Assembly (NCBI RefSeq): GCF_010975005.1
Contig: NZ_JAAIVC010000008.1
Coordinates: 1-54,706 of the forward strand
Source of the DNA: Caulobacter sp. 17J65-9
GTDB lineage: Bacteria; Pseudomonadota; Alphaproteobacteria; Caulobacterales; Caulobacteraceae
Length of the DNA stretch: 54,706 nt
Reading direction: 5' to 3'
Below, one piece after another: positions 32,914 through 42,361 of this stretch. The notes beneath the pieces are model-generated. The model made no database searches, was not told the origin of the DNA, and worked only from the letters and a program-made list of their open reading frames with translations. Made by a program: the position numbers and the translations under genes. Position 1 is the stretch's first letter, and every line of letters starts with the position of its first letter.

Positions 32914-33342
32914 ATGAAGGTCTTCACCATCGGCTACGAGCACGACACCCAGGCGCACGTGATCGACAAGCTGCGCGCGGCCGGGGTGAAGGTGGTGGTC
33001 GACGTGCGGGCGATCGCGGCCTCGCGGCGGGCCGGCTTTTCCAAGACCATCCTGGCCGCGAGCCTGGCCGAGGCGGGGATCGACTACGTCCACCTGCGCC
33101 AGCTGGGCACGCCGAAGTCCGGGCGCGAGGCGGTGCGGGCGGGACGGATCGCGGAGATGCGAGAGATCTACGACGCGCACCTGGAGGAGCCGGGCGCGCA
33201 GGTGGAGCTGGTCCGCGCCCGGGAGATCGCCCAGGCGCGGCCGGCGGCGCTGCTCTGCTACGAGGCGGACGCCACCAACTGCCACCGCTCGATCGTGGCC
33301 GAGCGGATCACGCGCAAGGGCGACGCGGTCGTCGACCTCTGA
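32914..33342 (+). CDS. DUF488 family protein
   Basis: 142 residues. MKVFTIGYEH at the start, VVVDVRAIAASRRAGF, DYVHLRQLGTPKSGRE and the C-terminal LLCYEADATNCHRSIVAERI are the DUF488 signatures. The conserved Cys/His pair in NCHRSIVAE suggests catalysis or metal binding. Function unknown. Frame extension upstream to 32710 passes through the repeat and is not used. Its stop is two bases from the convergent cytochrome gene's stop. Confidence 0.85.
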   Translation: MKVFTIGYEHDTQAHVIDKLRAAGVKVVVDVRAIAASRRAGFSKTILAASLAEAGIDYVHLRQLGTPKSGREAVRAGRIAEMREIYDAHLEEPGAQVELVRAREIAQARPAALLCYEADATNCHRSIVAERITRKGDAVVDL

Positions 33343-33344
33343 GC

Positions 33345-33815
33345 CTACTTGGCGCGGTAGCCGTCGTGGCAGGCGCCGCAGGACTGGCGCACGGTCGCCC
33401 ACTGGGCGGCGAAGCCGGCCTTGTCGTTGGCCTCGGCCAGTTCGGCCAGCTTCTGGGTCTGGGCGGCGTAGTCGGCGGCGGCCTTCTCGAAGCCGGCCCG
33501 GTCGGTCCAGATCTCCGCCTTCGCCTTGGTGGCGACGCCGCTGTCCGCGCCGGTGCCGGCCGGGAACATCGACGGCAGCTGCTTGGCCCAGCGCGCCAGA
33601 CCCTTGGCCGCGAAGGCCTGGCCCTTCACGTCGGCACCGGCGTCGATGACGCCCTTCATGCCGCCGAACGCCGCGGCCGACATGTCCAGCGCCGACTGGC
33701 GGGTGGCGACGACGTCCTGCGCCGACATCGAAACGGGCGCGCCGGCCTGCGCTGCGGCCAGACCGGTAGCCCCGAGCACGCAGGCGGCGGCCAGCACCAG
33801 AAGCTTGTTCGACAT
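33345..33815 (-). CDS. Cytochrome c' / c556-type haem protein
   Basis: 156 residues: cleavable signal peptide (MSNKLLVLAAACVLGATGLAAAQA), a four-helix bundle body, and a single C-terminal haem site SCGACH (Cys146, Cys149, His150) followed by only six residues, as in cytochromes c'. Periplasmic; a role in NO binding or electron transfer is known for relatives. GGGGAA precedes ATG 33815. Confidence 0.92.
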   Translation of the reverse strand: MSNKLLVLAAACVLGATGLAAAQAGAPVSMSAQDVVATRQSALDMSAAAFGGMKGVIDAGADVKGQAFAAKGLARWAKQLPSMFPAGTGADSGVATKAKAEIWTDRAGFEKAAADYAAQTQKLAELAEANDKAGFAAQWATVRQSCGACHDGYRAK

Positions 33816-33888
33816 GGGCGTTCCCCGAACGACGTGATTTCCAGTCAAGCTAAGCCCGGGGCAGGGGGCGAGGCAAACCCTCTTGTGA

Positions 33889-34410
33889 TCAGGCGAGGTC
33901 GGCGCGGACCTTGGTGAGGATGCGGCCGAGCAGGTTTTCGCCGCGCCAAGCCGCGGGATCCACGGCTTTCGGATCATCGAGCGCCCAGCCGCAGCCCCAG
34001 ATCCAGTCGCGGGGATTGGCTTCGACCAGCATCGTGTCGCCTGTAGCCAGAAGTTGGCGAGCCGCGCCCGCGTTCTGACCAAACTTGGCGAGGTTGCCGC
34101 GGTAGACGATGTCGACTTTCCAAATGGCCCAGCGCTCGTGCTCGAAGCCCGACACCGTCTGGCCCAATCGCTTCTGTTCGCCGGGATCCGATGTCGCCAG
34201 GATCCGCTCGGCCGCCGTCGCGTCGCCGAACAGCTCGGCCTTCGCGAACATCATCCACTGCTCGGCGGTGACGAACGTGAGCCCTCCGAGCGTGAACTCA
34301 GTGGCGTGCCACTGGCTGAACACCCCTTTGATGAAGGGGTGAAAGGTCGAGAACGCGCCGGGCTCCGGAAGCCCGGCCGCTGAAATCGCGGGGGCTTCCG
34401 GAAACATCAC
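33889..34410 (-). CDS. NADAR (YbiA-like/DUF1768) N-glycosidase-fold protein
   Basis: 173 residues: [84 protein letters not shown] and [13 protein letters not shown] follow the NADAR pattern, including the acidic residue in the [11 protein letters not shown] helix. Family members cleave N-glycosidic bonds of riboflavin-pathway intermediates or of ADP-ribosylated guanine. GTG 34410 overlaps the mutB stop (GTGA); ATG 34407 is an alternative. Coupled translation with the mutase is unusual. Confidence 0.86.
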   Translation of the reverse strand: MMFPEAPAISAAGLPEPGAFSTFHPFIKGVFSQWHATEFTLGGLTFVTAEQWMMFAKAELFGDATAAERILATSDPGEQKRLGQTVSGFEHERWAIWKVDIVYRGNLAKFGQNAGAARQLLATGDTMLVEANPRDWIWGCGWALDDPKAVDPAAWRGENLLGRILTKVRADLA

Positions 34411-36563
34411 GCCGCCTGGGCGTAGCCCAGCTGCTGGTTCAGCTTGGTCAGCAGGTCCACGGCCGCCTCGGCGATCACCGTGCCCGGCGGATAGATGGCC
34501 GCCGCGCCGGCGTCGTAGAGGGCCTGGAAGTCCTGGGGCGGGATCACGCCGCCGACCACGATCATGATGTCGGGGCGGCCCAGCTTCTCCAGCTCGGCCT
34601 TCAGTTCCGGCACCAGGGTCAGGTGGCCGGCCGCCAGCGAGCTGGCGCCCACCACGTGCACGTCGTTCTCCACCGCCTGGCGGGCGGCCTCGGACGGGGT
34701 CTGGAACAAGGGGCCGATGTCGACGTCGAAGCCGAGGTCGGCGTAGGCGGTGGCGATCACCTTCTGGCCGCGGTCGTGACCGTCCTGGCCCATCTTGGCG
34801 ACCAGGATGCGGGGCCGGCGGCCGTCGGCCTCGGCGAAGGCGTCGACCAGGGCGCGGGCGCGCTCGGTGGTCGCGTCGGAACCGGCTTCGCGCAAGTACA
34901 CCCCCTGGATCGCCTTGATCTCGGCCCGGTGGCGGCCGAACGCCTTCTCCAGCGCGTCGCTGATCTCGCCCACCGTGGCCTTGGCGCGGGCGGCCTCGAC
35001 CGCGAGCGCCAGCAGGTTGGCGTTTCCGCGCGCGCCCTCGGTCAGGGCGCTCAGCGCCGCCTCGACGGCGGCCGGGTCGCGCTCGGCCTTCAGGCGGGCC
35101 AGCTTGTCCAGCTGCTGCTTCAGCACCGAGGCGTTCTCGACCTTCAAAACCGGAATGTCGTCAGCCACTTCCGGGCGATACTTGTTCACGCCCACCACGG
35201 TCTGGCGGCCGGTGTCGATGCGGGCCTGGGTCTTGGCCGCGGCCTCTTCGATGCGCAGCTTCGGCAGGCCCTGCTCGATGGCCTTGGCCATGCCGCCCAG
35301 CTTCTCGACCTCGTCGATGTGGGCCAGCGCGCGTTCGGCCAGGTCGTGGGTCAGACGCTCGACGTAGTACGAGCCGCCCCACGGATCGATCGCGCGGGTC
35401 AGGCCGGTCTCGGTCTGCAGGAACAGCTGGGTGTTGCGCGCGATGCGGGCCGAGAAGTCGGTCGGCAGGGCCAGCGCCTCGTCCAGCGAGTTGGTGTGCA
35501 GGCTCTGGGTCTGGCCGCCGGCCGCCGCCATGGCCTCCACGCAGGTGCGCGAGACGTTGTTGAACACGTCCTGCGCCGCCAGGCTCCAGCCGGAGGTCTG
35601 GCAGTGGGTGCGCAGGCTGAGCGAGCGGGCGTCCTTCGGCTCGAACTCGCGCTTCAGGAGCTTGGCCCAGAGCAGGCGCGCGGCCCGCATCTTCGCCACT
35701 TCCATGAAGTAGTTCATGCCGATCGCCCAGAAGAACGACAGGCGCGGCGCGAAGGCGTCGACCGGCAGGCCGGCGGCCACGCCGGCGCGGATGTATTCCA
35801 CGCCGTCGGCCAGGGTGTAGGCCAGTTCGAGGTCGGCGGTCGCGCCGGCCTCCTGCATGTGATAGCCGCTGATCGAGATCGAGTTGAACTTCGGCATGTG
35901 CGCCGAAGTATATGAAAAGATGTCGGAAATGATCCGCATCGAAGGCGCGGGCGGATACACGTAGGTGTTCCGCACCATGAATTCCTTCAGGATGTCGTTC
36001 TGGATCGTGCCCGACAGCTGTTCGGGCTTCACGCCCTGTTCTTCGGCCGCGACGATGTAGAGCGCCATGATCGGCAGCACCGCGCCGTTCATGGTCATGG
36101 ACACGCTCATCTTGTCGAGCGGGATGCCGCTGAACAGGGTGCGCATGTCGTAGATGCTGTCGATGGCCACGCCGGCCATGCCGACGTCGCCCTTCACCCG
36201 CGGGTGGTCGCTGTCATAGCCGCGGTGGGTGGCCAGATCGAAGGCGACCGACAGGCCCATCTGACCGGCCGCCAGGTTGCGGCGATAGAAGGCGTTGGAG
36301 TCCTCGGCCGTGGAGAAGCCGGCGTACTGGCGCACGGTCCACGGGTTGGTGGCGTACATGGTCGGGTAGGGGCCGCGCACGAACGGCGCCAGGCCCGGAT
36401 AGCCCGCCGTGAAGTCCAGCCCTTCGGCGTCCGCGGGGCCGTAGATCGGCGCGACGGGAATGCCTTCGGGCGTCAGCCAGTCTTCGCCGGCGGCGGCCGT
36501 TTCGGGCGCGCGCGGCTGGACCGCGTCGAAGGCCAGGGACGCGAAATCAGGAAACTTGGTCAT
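34407..36563 (-). CDS. mutB: Methylmalonyl-CoA mutase large (catalytic, B12-binding) subunit
   Basis: 718 residues, full length. Adenosylcobalamin-dependent interconversion of methylmalonyl-CoA and succinyl-CoA. TIM-barrel domain with [47 protein letters not shown] and [12 protein letters not shown]-terminal cobalamin domain with the axial-ligand motif DGHDRG (His596) and later [11 protein letters not shown] and [11 protein letters not shown]. It overlaps the small acidic gene by 17 bp at its start and the NADAR gene at its end. No meaB-type chaperone gene is present in the window. Confidence 0.96.
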   Translation of the reverse strand: MTKFPDFASLAFDAVQPRAPETAAAGEDWLTPEGIPVAPIYGPADAEGLDFTAGYPGLAPFVRGPYPTMYATNPWTVRQYAGFSTAEDSNAFYRRNLAAGQMGLSVAFDLATHRGYDSDHPRVKGDVGMAGVAIDSIYDMRTLFSGIPLDKMSVSMTMNGAVLPIMALYIVAAEEQGVKPEQLSGTIQNDILKEFMVRNTYVYPPAPSMRIISDIFSYTSAHMPKFNSISISGYHMQEAGATADLELAYTLADGVEYIRAGVAAGLPVDAFAPRLSFFWAIGMNYFMEVAKMRAARLLWAKLLKREFEPKDARSLSLRTHCQTSGWSLAAQDVFNNVSRTCVEAMAAAGGQTQSLHTNSLDEALALPTDFSARIARNTQLFLQTETGLTRAIDPWGGSYYVERLTHDLAERALAHIDEVEKLGGMAKAIEQGLPKLRIEEAAAKTQARIDTGRQTVVGVNKYRPEVADDIPVLKVENASVLKQQLDKLARLKAERDPAAVEAALSALTEGARGNANLLALAVEAARAKATVGEISDALEKAFGRHRAEIKAIQGVYLREAGSDATTERARALVDAFAEADGRRPRILVAKMGQDGHDRGQKVIATAYADLGFDVDIGPLFQTPSEAARQAVENDVHVVGASSLAAGHLTLVPELKAELEKLGRPDIMIVVGGVIPPQDFQALYDAGAAAIYPPGTVIAEAAVDLLTKLNQQLGYAQAA

Positions 36564-36993
36564 CGTCGTCCTCGTCGAAGACTTCCAGGTCCTCGTCGTC
36601 GCCGTCTTCGTCCTCGTCGTCGTAGGCGTCCTCGCCCACGACCTGGTCGATCAGGCCGCGCCACACCGGGTCGGTGTCGTCGACCAGGTCCACGTCGTCC
36701 AGGAAGGCCACGGCGGTCTCGCCGTCGGGCAGGGCCAGGCCCAGCACCTCCAGCACCTCGCCGTCGTCGGTCTCGTGCGCCTCGGCCTGGACCACGACGG
36801 CGCCGATCTCCTCGTCGTCGTTCCACCAGATCACGGGCTGGGGCAGCTCCATGTCGATGACACGGCCGTTCTCGGTGTCGCCGAGCGCGAACACGGCGGC
36901 GTCGCTGTCGACGTCCTCGGGCTTGGCCACCCGGCCGGAGAAGGCCTTCAGCAGGAAGCGCCAGGTGTCGACGTCGTAGGGCTTAGTTTCCAC
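36547..36993 (-). CDS. Acidic protein of unknown function encoded between mutA and mutB
   Basis: 148 residues from GTG 36993 (GGAG 11 bases upstream). The N-terminal two-thirds look folded ([55 protein letters not shown]). The C-terminal 26-residue stretch beginning at [10 protein letters not shown] has 19 acidic residues. The gene overlaps mutA by 11 bp and mutB by 17 bp, so translation of all three is coupled. No family recognised. It could assist mutase assembly, bind cobalamin-loading factors, or act as a regulator; all inference. Confidence 0.72.
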   Translation of the reverse strand: METKPYDVDTWRFLLKAFSGRVAKPEDVDSDAAVFALGDTENGRVIDMELPQPVIWWNDDEEIGAVVVQAEAHETDDGEVLEVLGLALPDGETAVAFLDDVDLVDDTDPVWRGLIDQVVGEDAYDDEDEDGDDEDLEVFDEDDDDQVS

Positions 36994-38830
36994 GGGCGTG
37001 CTCCAGCGCGCTCAGGGCGGCGTCCAGCACCGCGGTGATGTCGCCGCCGGCGAACAGGAAATCGTCGACGCCGGCCGATTTCAGCTCGGCTTCGAGGTCG
37101 CCCGGCCGGCCGGCCAGGAAGACGCGTTTGGCGCCCTTGCGCTGCAGCTCGGCCGCGGCGGCGCCCGCCTCGGCGGCGTAGCGCTCGTCCGACGAGGCGA
37201 TCACCGCGATCGGAGCCGTGGCCGCGTCATAGGCGTCGGGCGCGCCGACCACGGCGGCGACGCCGCCGGCCGCGAACAGGTTGCGGCTGAAGCCGAGGCG
37301 GGCGGTGTAGTCGGAAGCCCCGCCCAGCGTGGCGATGAATACCTGCGGCTTGGGCTCGAGCTTCAGGGCGCGATCGCGCAGGGCCTCGAACGGCTCGGAC
37401 AGGCGCACCGGCGCCAGCGCCGGGCAGCGGCCGTCGGGGCCGGGCAGGCGCACGTCGGCCGGCTTGGCGAAAGCGGCCGGATCGACCTCTTCGGAGGCGA
37501 CGGAGGCTTCGCCCAGGTTGGGGAATTCAGACGTGCCGATCAGGCCGGTCTTGCGCTTGGCCACGTCGGCCTCGCGGGCGGCGCGCACCTTGGCGATCTC
37601 TTCGGCGATGAAGCCGCTCTCCAGCGCCGCGACGACGCCGCCCTGACGTTCGATCTCCTGGAACACCGCCCAGCCGGCGCGGGCCAGGTCGTCGGTCAGG
37701 CGCTCCAGGAACCAGGCGCCGCCGGCCGGGTCGGCCACGCGGCCCAGCGCGGCCTCTTCCATCAACACCAGCTGGGTGTTGCGGGCCTGGCGACGCGCGA
37801 ACTCGGTGGCGCGGCCCAGCGGGCGGGTGAAGGGCTCCAGCACCACCGCGTCGGCCCCGCCCACGCCCGCGCCGAACCCGGCGGCGGTCAGGCGCAGCAG
37901 GTTCACCCACGGGTCCAGCTTGGACAGCATGCGCCGCGACGAGCGGGCCTCGATGCGGGCGGTCGCCTCGACCTCGCAGGCGGCGGTCAGGCGGGCCCAG
38001 ATGGCCCGCGCCGCGCGCAGCTTGGCGACGGTGGTGAAGTATTCGGCGTCGGCCGACAGGCCCAGCACCATGCGCTCGAACGCGGCCTGCATGGACAGGC
38101 CCGCGCGGGTCATGGCCTTGGCGTAGGCCAGCGCGGCGGCGGCCATGAAGCCCAACTCCTGCGCCTCCGAGCCGCCGGCCTCGTGGGCCGCCCGGCCCGA
38201 GGCCAGGAACAGGCTGGCCTTCGGGTAGGCCGGGGCGTGGCGCGCCGCGGTCTGGGCGGCGGAGACGACGTGCGATTCGATCGGTCCGGCGCTGGCGCCC
38301 GCCTCGGCGAAGGCCGACAGCGGATCCAGGTGGAAGGCCAGCGGCGCTTCCGGCGCGCCCTTGGCCAGCACCGCCAGCGCGTTGGCCGCCTGCGGGCCCA
38401 TCAGGCCGGCGTCCAGCGCCACGGGGGCGAGGTCGAGCAGCACGCCCGACAGCACGCGCGCCAGCTCGTCCTGGCCGCCGACCGCCACGCCGTCGACGCC
38501 GGTCGGGTCGATGCGCACCAGCACCGAGGCCGCGCCGTTCTGCAGGTCCTTCAGCAGGTCGGCGTTCGCCCGCGCCGGATCGGCGTGGTCGACGACGGTG
38601 CGCAGGTCCCAGGGACGGGCCGGATCGGCGTGCGGGCGGGGCCGCGCGGCCAGGGCCGGGGCGCCGTCGTCGGCGGTGTAGAGCGGCTGGACGGTCAGGC
38701 CGTCGTAGGTCTTTGCGACCAGGCGCTTGTCGAACGGGGCGCCCTTCAGGGTCTTATCGACCAGGGCCATCCACTGTTCGCGGGTGGGCGGGGAGAACTC
38801 TTGAGCGAGCGGGGTCGCGGGATGGCGCAC
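36983..38830 (-). CDS. mutA: Methylmalonyl-CoA mutase small subunit
   Basis: 615 residues. Same fold as the large subunit, with a decayed cobalamin domain that lacks DxHxxG (the corresponding region reads FIATLGGASDYTARLGFSRNLFAAGG), as expected for the non-catalytic partner of a heterodimeric enzyme. GTG 38830 is preceded by GGAGG. First gene of the operon mutA-acidic-mutB-NADAR. The gap 38831-38978 is a divergent promoter region without clear elements. Confidence 0.93.
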   Translation of the reverse strand: MRHPATPLAQEFSPPTREQWMALVDKTLKGAPFDKRLVAKTYDGLTVQPLYTADDGAPALAARPRPHADPARPWDLRTVVDHADPARANADLLKDLQNGAASVLVRIDPTGVDGVAVGGQDELARVLSGVLLDLAPVALDAGLMGPQAANALAVLAKGAPEAPLAFHLDPLSAFAEAGASAGPIESHVVSAAQTAARHAPAYPKASLFLASGRAAHEAGGSEAQELGFMAAAALAYAKAMTRAGLSMQAAFERMVLGLSADAEYFTTVAKLRAARAIWARLTAACEVEATARIEARSSRRMLSKLDPWVNLLRLTAAGFGAGVGGADAVVLEPFTRPLGRATEFARRQARNTQLVLMEEAALGRVADPAGGAWFLERLTDDLARAGWAVFQEIERQGGVVAALESGFIAEEIAKVRAAREADVAKRKTGLIGTSEFPNLGEASVASEEVDPAAFAKPADVRLPGPDGRCPALAPVRLSEPFEALRDRALKLEPKPQVFIATLGGASDYTARLGFSRNLFAAGGVAAVVGAPDAYDAATAPIAVIASSDERYAAEAGAAAAELQRKGAKRVFLAGRPGDLEAELKSAGVDDFLFAGGDITAVLDAALSALEHARGN

Positions 38831-38978
38831 GCGGCGAACCTCCGGTCAGAAACGGTCGCGCCGGTGATGGGGCGGGCGCCGCGCCCCGTCAAGCGCCGCC
38901 TCGTCTCAGTTGGCGACACGCCGGTCGCCGAATGCGAAAGCGTGCTAGGCTAGGCCGCAGTGGAAGGGGAGGACCGCC

Positions 38979-39176
38979 ATGTCGACCGACGCTCCGGAGA
39001 CGCCCGAAAAGCCCGAGAAGCCGCAGTCCGATCCCATCGGCGCCTGGATCGCCATCGGCGTGGGGGTCGGGACGGCGCTGGGCGTGGCCTTCCACAACAT
39101 GGCCATGGGCGTGGCCCTCGGCGCCGGGATCGGCGCGGCGCTGGGCGCAACCTCCCACCGGCGGCGCAAGGGCTGA
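38979..39176 (+). CDS. Small glycine-zipper membrane protein
   Basis: 65 residues. An acidic/Pro N-terminus is followed by a Gly/Ala-rich helical pair (AWIAIGVGVGTALGVAFHNM and GVALGAGIGAALGAT) with GxxxG spacing, ending in HRRRKG. Resembles small glycine-zipper envelope proteins. GGGGAGG stands upstream of ATG 38979, which supports a real gene. Function unknown. Confidence 0.7.
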   Translation: MSTDAPETPEKPEKPQSDPIGAWIAIGVGVGTALGVAFHNMAMGVALGAGIGAALGATSHRRRKG

Positions 39177-39275
39177 GCTTCATTACGAAACCGTAAGGTC
39201 AAGCTTCCCCGACCTGTGGTTTGATCGACCCAGGGTCGCCCAAGCGCGGGCGAATAGAGAATCTCGGGGGAAGTT

Positions 39276-42050
39276 ATGACGCCCAGTCGCACCGTGTTGA
39301 GTTTCGCCGCCGCCCTGGCGCTGTCGCCGATGGTCGCCGCGCCGGCGCTCGCCAAGCCGAAGCCGGCCCCCGCTGCCGCCGCCCAGGCGCCGGTTCCGGA
39401 CATCGCCTACACCAAGTACGTCCTGTCGAACGGCCTGACCCTGATCGTCCACGAGGACCACAAGGCCCCGATCGTGGCGGTCAACGTCTGGTACCACGTG
39501 GGCTCGAAGGACGAGCCGTTCGGCCGCAGCGGCTTCGCGCACCTGTTCGAACACCTGATGTTCAACGGCAGCGAGAACTTCAACGACGACTGGTTCAAGA
39601 AGCTTGAGGCCGTGGGCGCCACCGACCTGAACGGCACCACCAACACCGACCGCACCAACTATTTCCAGAACGTCCCGACCGCCGCGCTCGACATGACGCT
39701 GTGGATGGAGTCGGACCGCATGGGCCACCTGGTCGGGGCCATCGACCAGGGCAAGCTCGACGAGCAGCGCGGCGTCGTCCAGAACGAGAAGCGCCAGGGC
39801 GAGAACGAGCCCTACGCCGTGGCCGAAGAACTGGTCACCAAGGCCACCTATCCGGCCGACCACCCGTACGGGCACACCGTCATCGGCTCCATGGCCGACC
39901 TCGACGCCGCCAAGCTCGACGACGTGAAGGACTGGTTCAAGACCTACTACGGCCCGTCCAACGCCGTGCTGGTGCTGGCCGGCGACATCACCCCGGAACA
40001 GGCCAAGGCCAAGGTCGAGAAGTACTTCGGGGACATCCCGTCGGGCCCGCCGGTCGCCCACCCGAAGGTGTGGGTCAGCAAGCGCTCGGGCGAGCAGCGC
40101 GCGGTGGTCACCGACCGCGTCGCCCAGGCACGCCTCTACAAGGTCTGGAACGTTCCGCAGATCGGCTCGGCCGACTTCGACTACCTGAACCTGCTGACCG
40201 ACATCCTGGTCTCCGACAAGACCTCGCGCCTGTACAAGCGCATGGTCTACGACCAGCAGATCGCCACCAACGTCAGCGCCTACATCGACGATCGCGAGAT
40301 CGGCAGCCAGTTCGTGGTCGAGCTGACGGCCCGTCCGGGCGACGACCTGAAGGCGGTTGAAAAGGCCTTCGACGAGGAGATGGCGCGCCTGCTGGCCTCC
40401 GGCCCGACGGCCGAAGAGGTGCAGAAGGTCCGCACGCTCTACACCTCGGGCTTCGTGAACGGCCTGGAGCGCATCGGCGGCTTCGGCGGCAAGTCCGACA
40501 TCCTGGCCCAGAGCCAGGTCTACCGGGGCTCGCCGGACGCCTGGAAGGAGAGCATGGCGCGGGTGCAGTCGGCCACGCCGGCCGACCTGCAGAAGGCCGG
40601 CAAGGCCTGGCTGTCGGACGGCAGCTACACCCTCGAGGTGCTGCCCTTCCCGAACTACCAGGCCGCCTCGACCGGCGCGGACCGCAAGTCCATGCCCAAG
40701 CCCGGCGAGATGCAGGCGCCCAAGTTCGCCCAGCTGGAGCGCGGGACCCTGTCGAACGGCATGAAGGTGGTCGTGGCCCCGCGCCACGACGTGCCGCTGG
40801 TGCGCTTCAACATGATGTTCGACGCCGGCTACGCCGCCGACCAGGGCGGCAAGCCCGGCACGGCCTCGCTGGCCATGAACATGCTGGACGAGGGCACCAC
40901 CAGCCGCGACTCCCTGGCGATCAGCAAGGAGCTGGCGCTGCTGGGCGCGTCGCTGGGGACCGGCTCGAACCTCGACTACTCGACGGTCTCGCTGTCGACC
41001 CTGAAGTCGAACCTCGACAAGTCGCTCGACCTCTACGCCGACGTCATCCTCAACCCGTCCTTCCCGCAGGCCGACTTCGACCGCCTGAAGAAGCTGCAGA
41101 TCGCCTCGATCCAGCGCGAGAAGCAGCAGCCGTTCAACGCGGCCCTGCGCGTGCTGCCGGTGATCGCCTACGGCCAGGGCCACGCCTATTCGGTGCCGTG
41201 GAGCGGTTCGGGCATGGAGGGCTCGGTCGCCGCGCTCAGCCGTGACGACATGGTCGGCTTCCACAAGGCCTGGCTGCACCCGAACAACGCCACCCTGGTG
41301 GTGGTCGGCGACACCAGCCTGGTCGAGATCATGCCGAAGCTGGAGGCCGAGTTCGGGGCCTGGAAGCAGGGCGCCTCGCCGCAGAAGAACATCGGCCAGC
41401 CGGCCGTGCCCGCCAAGCCGGTCGTCTACCTGATCGACAAGCCGGGCGCGCTGCAGTCGGTGCTCACCGCCACCGTCGTGGCGCCGCCGATGGCCAACCC
41501 GGACGAAGTCGCGATCGAGACCATGAACACGGTCCTCGGCGGCGCCTTCACCTCGCGCCTGAACATGAACCTGCGCGAGGACAAGCACTGGTCCTACGGC
41601 GCCGGCAGCTTCGTGCGCGACGCCAAGGGCCCGCGCCTGTTCATCGCCTACGCCCCCGTGCAGACCGACAAGACCAAGGAGTCGCTCGTCGAGATGCGCA
41701 AGGAGCTGCGCGACGTGACCAAGGACCGGATCGTCACCGCCGACGAACTGGCCATGGCGCAGAGCAACCTCACCCTGGCCATGCCGGGCCAGTGGGAGAC
41801 CAGCAACGGCGTCGGCGGCGCGATCAGCGAAATGGTCATGTACGGCCTGGCCGACGACTGGTTCGACACCTACGCCGCCCGCATCAAGGCGACCACGGTG
41901 AGCGACATGGGCCGCGCCGCCCAGATCGTCCGCAACGACAACCTGACCTGGGTCGTGGTCGGCGACCGCGCCAAGATCGAGGCCGGCCTGCGCGAGCTGA
42001 ACCTCGGCGAGATCCGCGTGATCGACGCCGACGGCAATCCGGTGAAGTGA
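39276..42050 (+). CDS. M16-family zinc metalloprotease (pitrilysin-like), exported
   Basis: 924 residues: signal peptide (cleaved about ALA-KPKP), then two M16 halves. The active half has the inverted zinc motif HLFEH (His89, Glu92, His93) and the third ligand Glu171 in VVQNEKRQG. The second half (from about residue 485) is a degenerate copy that helps form the clam-shell. Degrades small unfolded peptides in the periplasm. GGGGGAAG precedes ATG 39276. A strong terminator follows. Confidence 0.95.
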   Translation: MTPSRTVLSFAAALALSPMVAAPALAKPKPAPAAAAQAPVPDIAYTKYVLSNGLTLIVHEDHKAPIVAVNVWYHVGSKDEPFGRSGFAHLFEHLMFNGSENFNDDWFKKLEAVGATDLNGTTNTDRTNYFQNVPTAALDMTLWMESDRMGHLVGAIDQGKLDEQRGVVQNEKRQGENEPYAVAEELVTKATYPADHPYGHTVIGSMADLDAAKLDDVKDWFKTYYGPSNAVLVLAGDITPEQAKAKVEKYFGDIPSGPPVAHPKVWVSKRSGEQRAVVTDRVAQARLYKVWNVPQIGSADFDYLNLLTDILVSDKTSRLYKRMVYDQQIATNVSAYIDDREIGSQFVVELTARPGDDLKAVEKAFDEEMARLLASGPTAEEVQKVRTLYTSGFVNGLERIGGFGGKSDILAQSQVYRGSPDAWKESMARVQSATPADLQKAGKAWLSDGSYTLEVLPFPNYQAASTGADRKSMPKPGEMQAPKFAQLERGTLSNGMKVVVAPRHDVPLVRFNMMFDAGYAADQGGKPGTASLAMNMLDEGTTSRDSLAISKELALLGASLGTGSNLDYSTVSLSTLKSNLDKSLDLYADVILNPSFPQADFDRLKKLQIASIQREKQQPFNAALRVLPVIAYGQGHAYSVPWSGSGMEGSVAALSRDDMVGFHKAWLHPNNATLVVVGDTSLVEIMPKLEAEFGAWKQGASPQKNIGQPAVPAKPVVYLIDKPGALQSVLTATVVAPPMANPDEVAIETMNTVLGGAFTSRLNMNLREDKHWSYGAGSFVRDAKGPRLFIAYAPVQTDKTKESLVEMRKELRDVTKDRIVTADELAMAQSNLTLAMPGQWETSNGVGGAISEMVMYGLADDWFDTYAARIKATTVSDMGRAAQIVRNDNLTWVVVGDRAKIEAGLRELNLGEIRVIDADGNPVK

Positions 42051-42080
42051 TCTGAACTGATCCGGTCCTGAGGGCTGGGG

Positions 42081-42119
42081 AAGGGCGCGGCGGAGCGATC
42101 CGCCGCGCCCTTTCTTTTT
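42081..42119 (+). terminator. Strong rho-independent terminator after the M16 protease
   Basis: GGGCGCGGCGGA (42083-42094) and TCCGCCGCGCCC (42099-42110) form a perfect 12-bp stem over GCGA, followed by TTTCTTTTT. AA/TT flanks extend the stem. Confidence 0.93.
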
Positions 42120-42129
42120 GGCCCGCGGC

Positions 42130-42157
42130 TTGACGAGGGCGACCGCGCCGCTCAAAT
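42130..42157 (+). promoter_or_regulatory. Candidate promoter of the SAM riboswitch-metNIQ unit
   Basis: TTGACG at 42130-42135 and TCAAAT at 42152-42157, spaced 16 bp, place a start point near 42164, at the very beginning of the aptamer. The preceding terminator ends eleven bases earlier. Confidence 0.55.
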
Positions 42158-42165
42158 CAGCCCAG

Positions 42166-42269
42166 CTCATCGAGACCGACCGAGGGACAGGCCCTTTGAC
42201 GTCGGGGCAACCTGCGCAGCGGCGCAAGGTGCCAACTCCTGCGGGGACGGATCGTCCGCGACAGATGAG
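42166..42269 (+). ncRNA. SAM-I (S-box) riboswitch aptamer
   Basis: P1 is closed by CTCATC (42166-42171) pairing with GATGAG (42264-42269). Between them lie the conserved SAM-I blocks in order: GAGGGACAGGCCC, a TTTGA internal loop, GGGGCAACC, a P3 hairpin (TGCGC-AGCG-GCGCA), AGGTGCCAACTCCTGC, and a P4 hairpin before GACAGATGAG. Binding of S-adenosylmethionine should switch off the downstream methionine transporter. SAM-I rather than the SAM-II class common in this phylum. No U-tract terminator follows, so control of translation is likely. Confidence 0.93.
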
Positions 42270-42316
42270 TGAGGCGACGCAGGTCCGCTTGCGTCCTTCA
42301 CGGGTCTATTCGCCTC

Positions 42317-42355
42317 CGCACGAGCTTTCGCGAGCGAGCGTGCGTGGAGAGCTCG
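42317..42355 (+). promoter_or_regulatory. Proposed expression platform: alternative hairpins around the metN ribosome-binding site
   Basis: CGCACG (42317-42322) pairs with CGTGCG (42339-42344), leaving GGAGAG (42346-42351) free. Alternatively CGAGCTTTC (42321-42329) pairs with GAGAGCTCG (42347-42355), burying that Shine-Dalgarno. The two helices share bases 42321-42322. Which one SAM favours cannot be read from the sequence. Confidence 0.5.
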
Positions 42356-42361
42356 AGAACC

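Noticed and set aside
39186-39199. TTACGAAACCGTAA as a third operator of the MerR type
   Set aside because: Palindromic, but its half-sites differ from the TTGACG form at 5102-5145 and no acyl-CoA gene is adjacent.
39183-42227. A 1014-codon minus-strand open frame opposite the M16 protease
   Set aside because: Same high-GC antisense artefact; it also runs across the terminator and the riboswitch.
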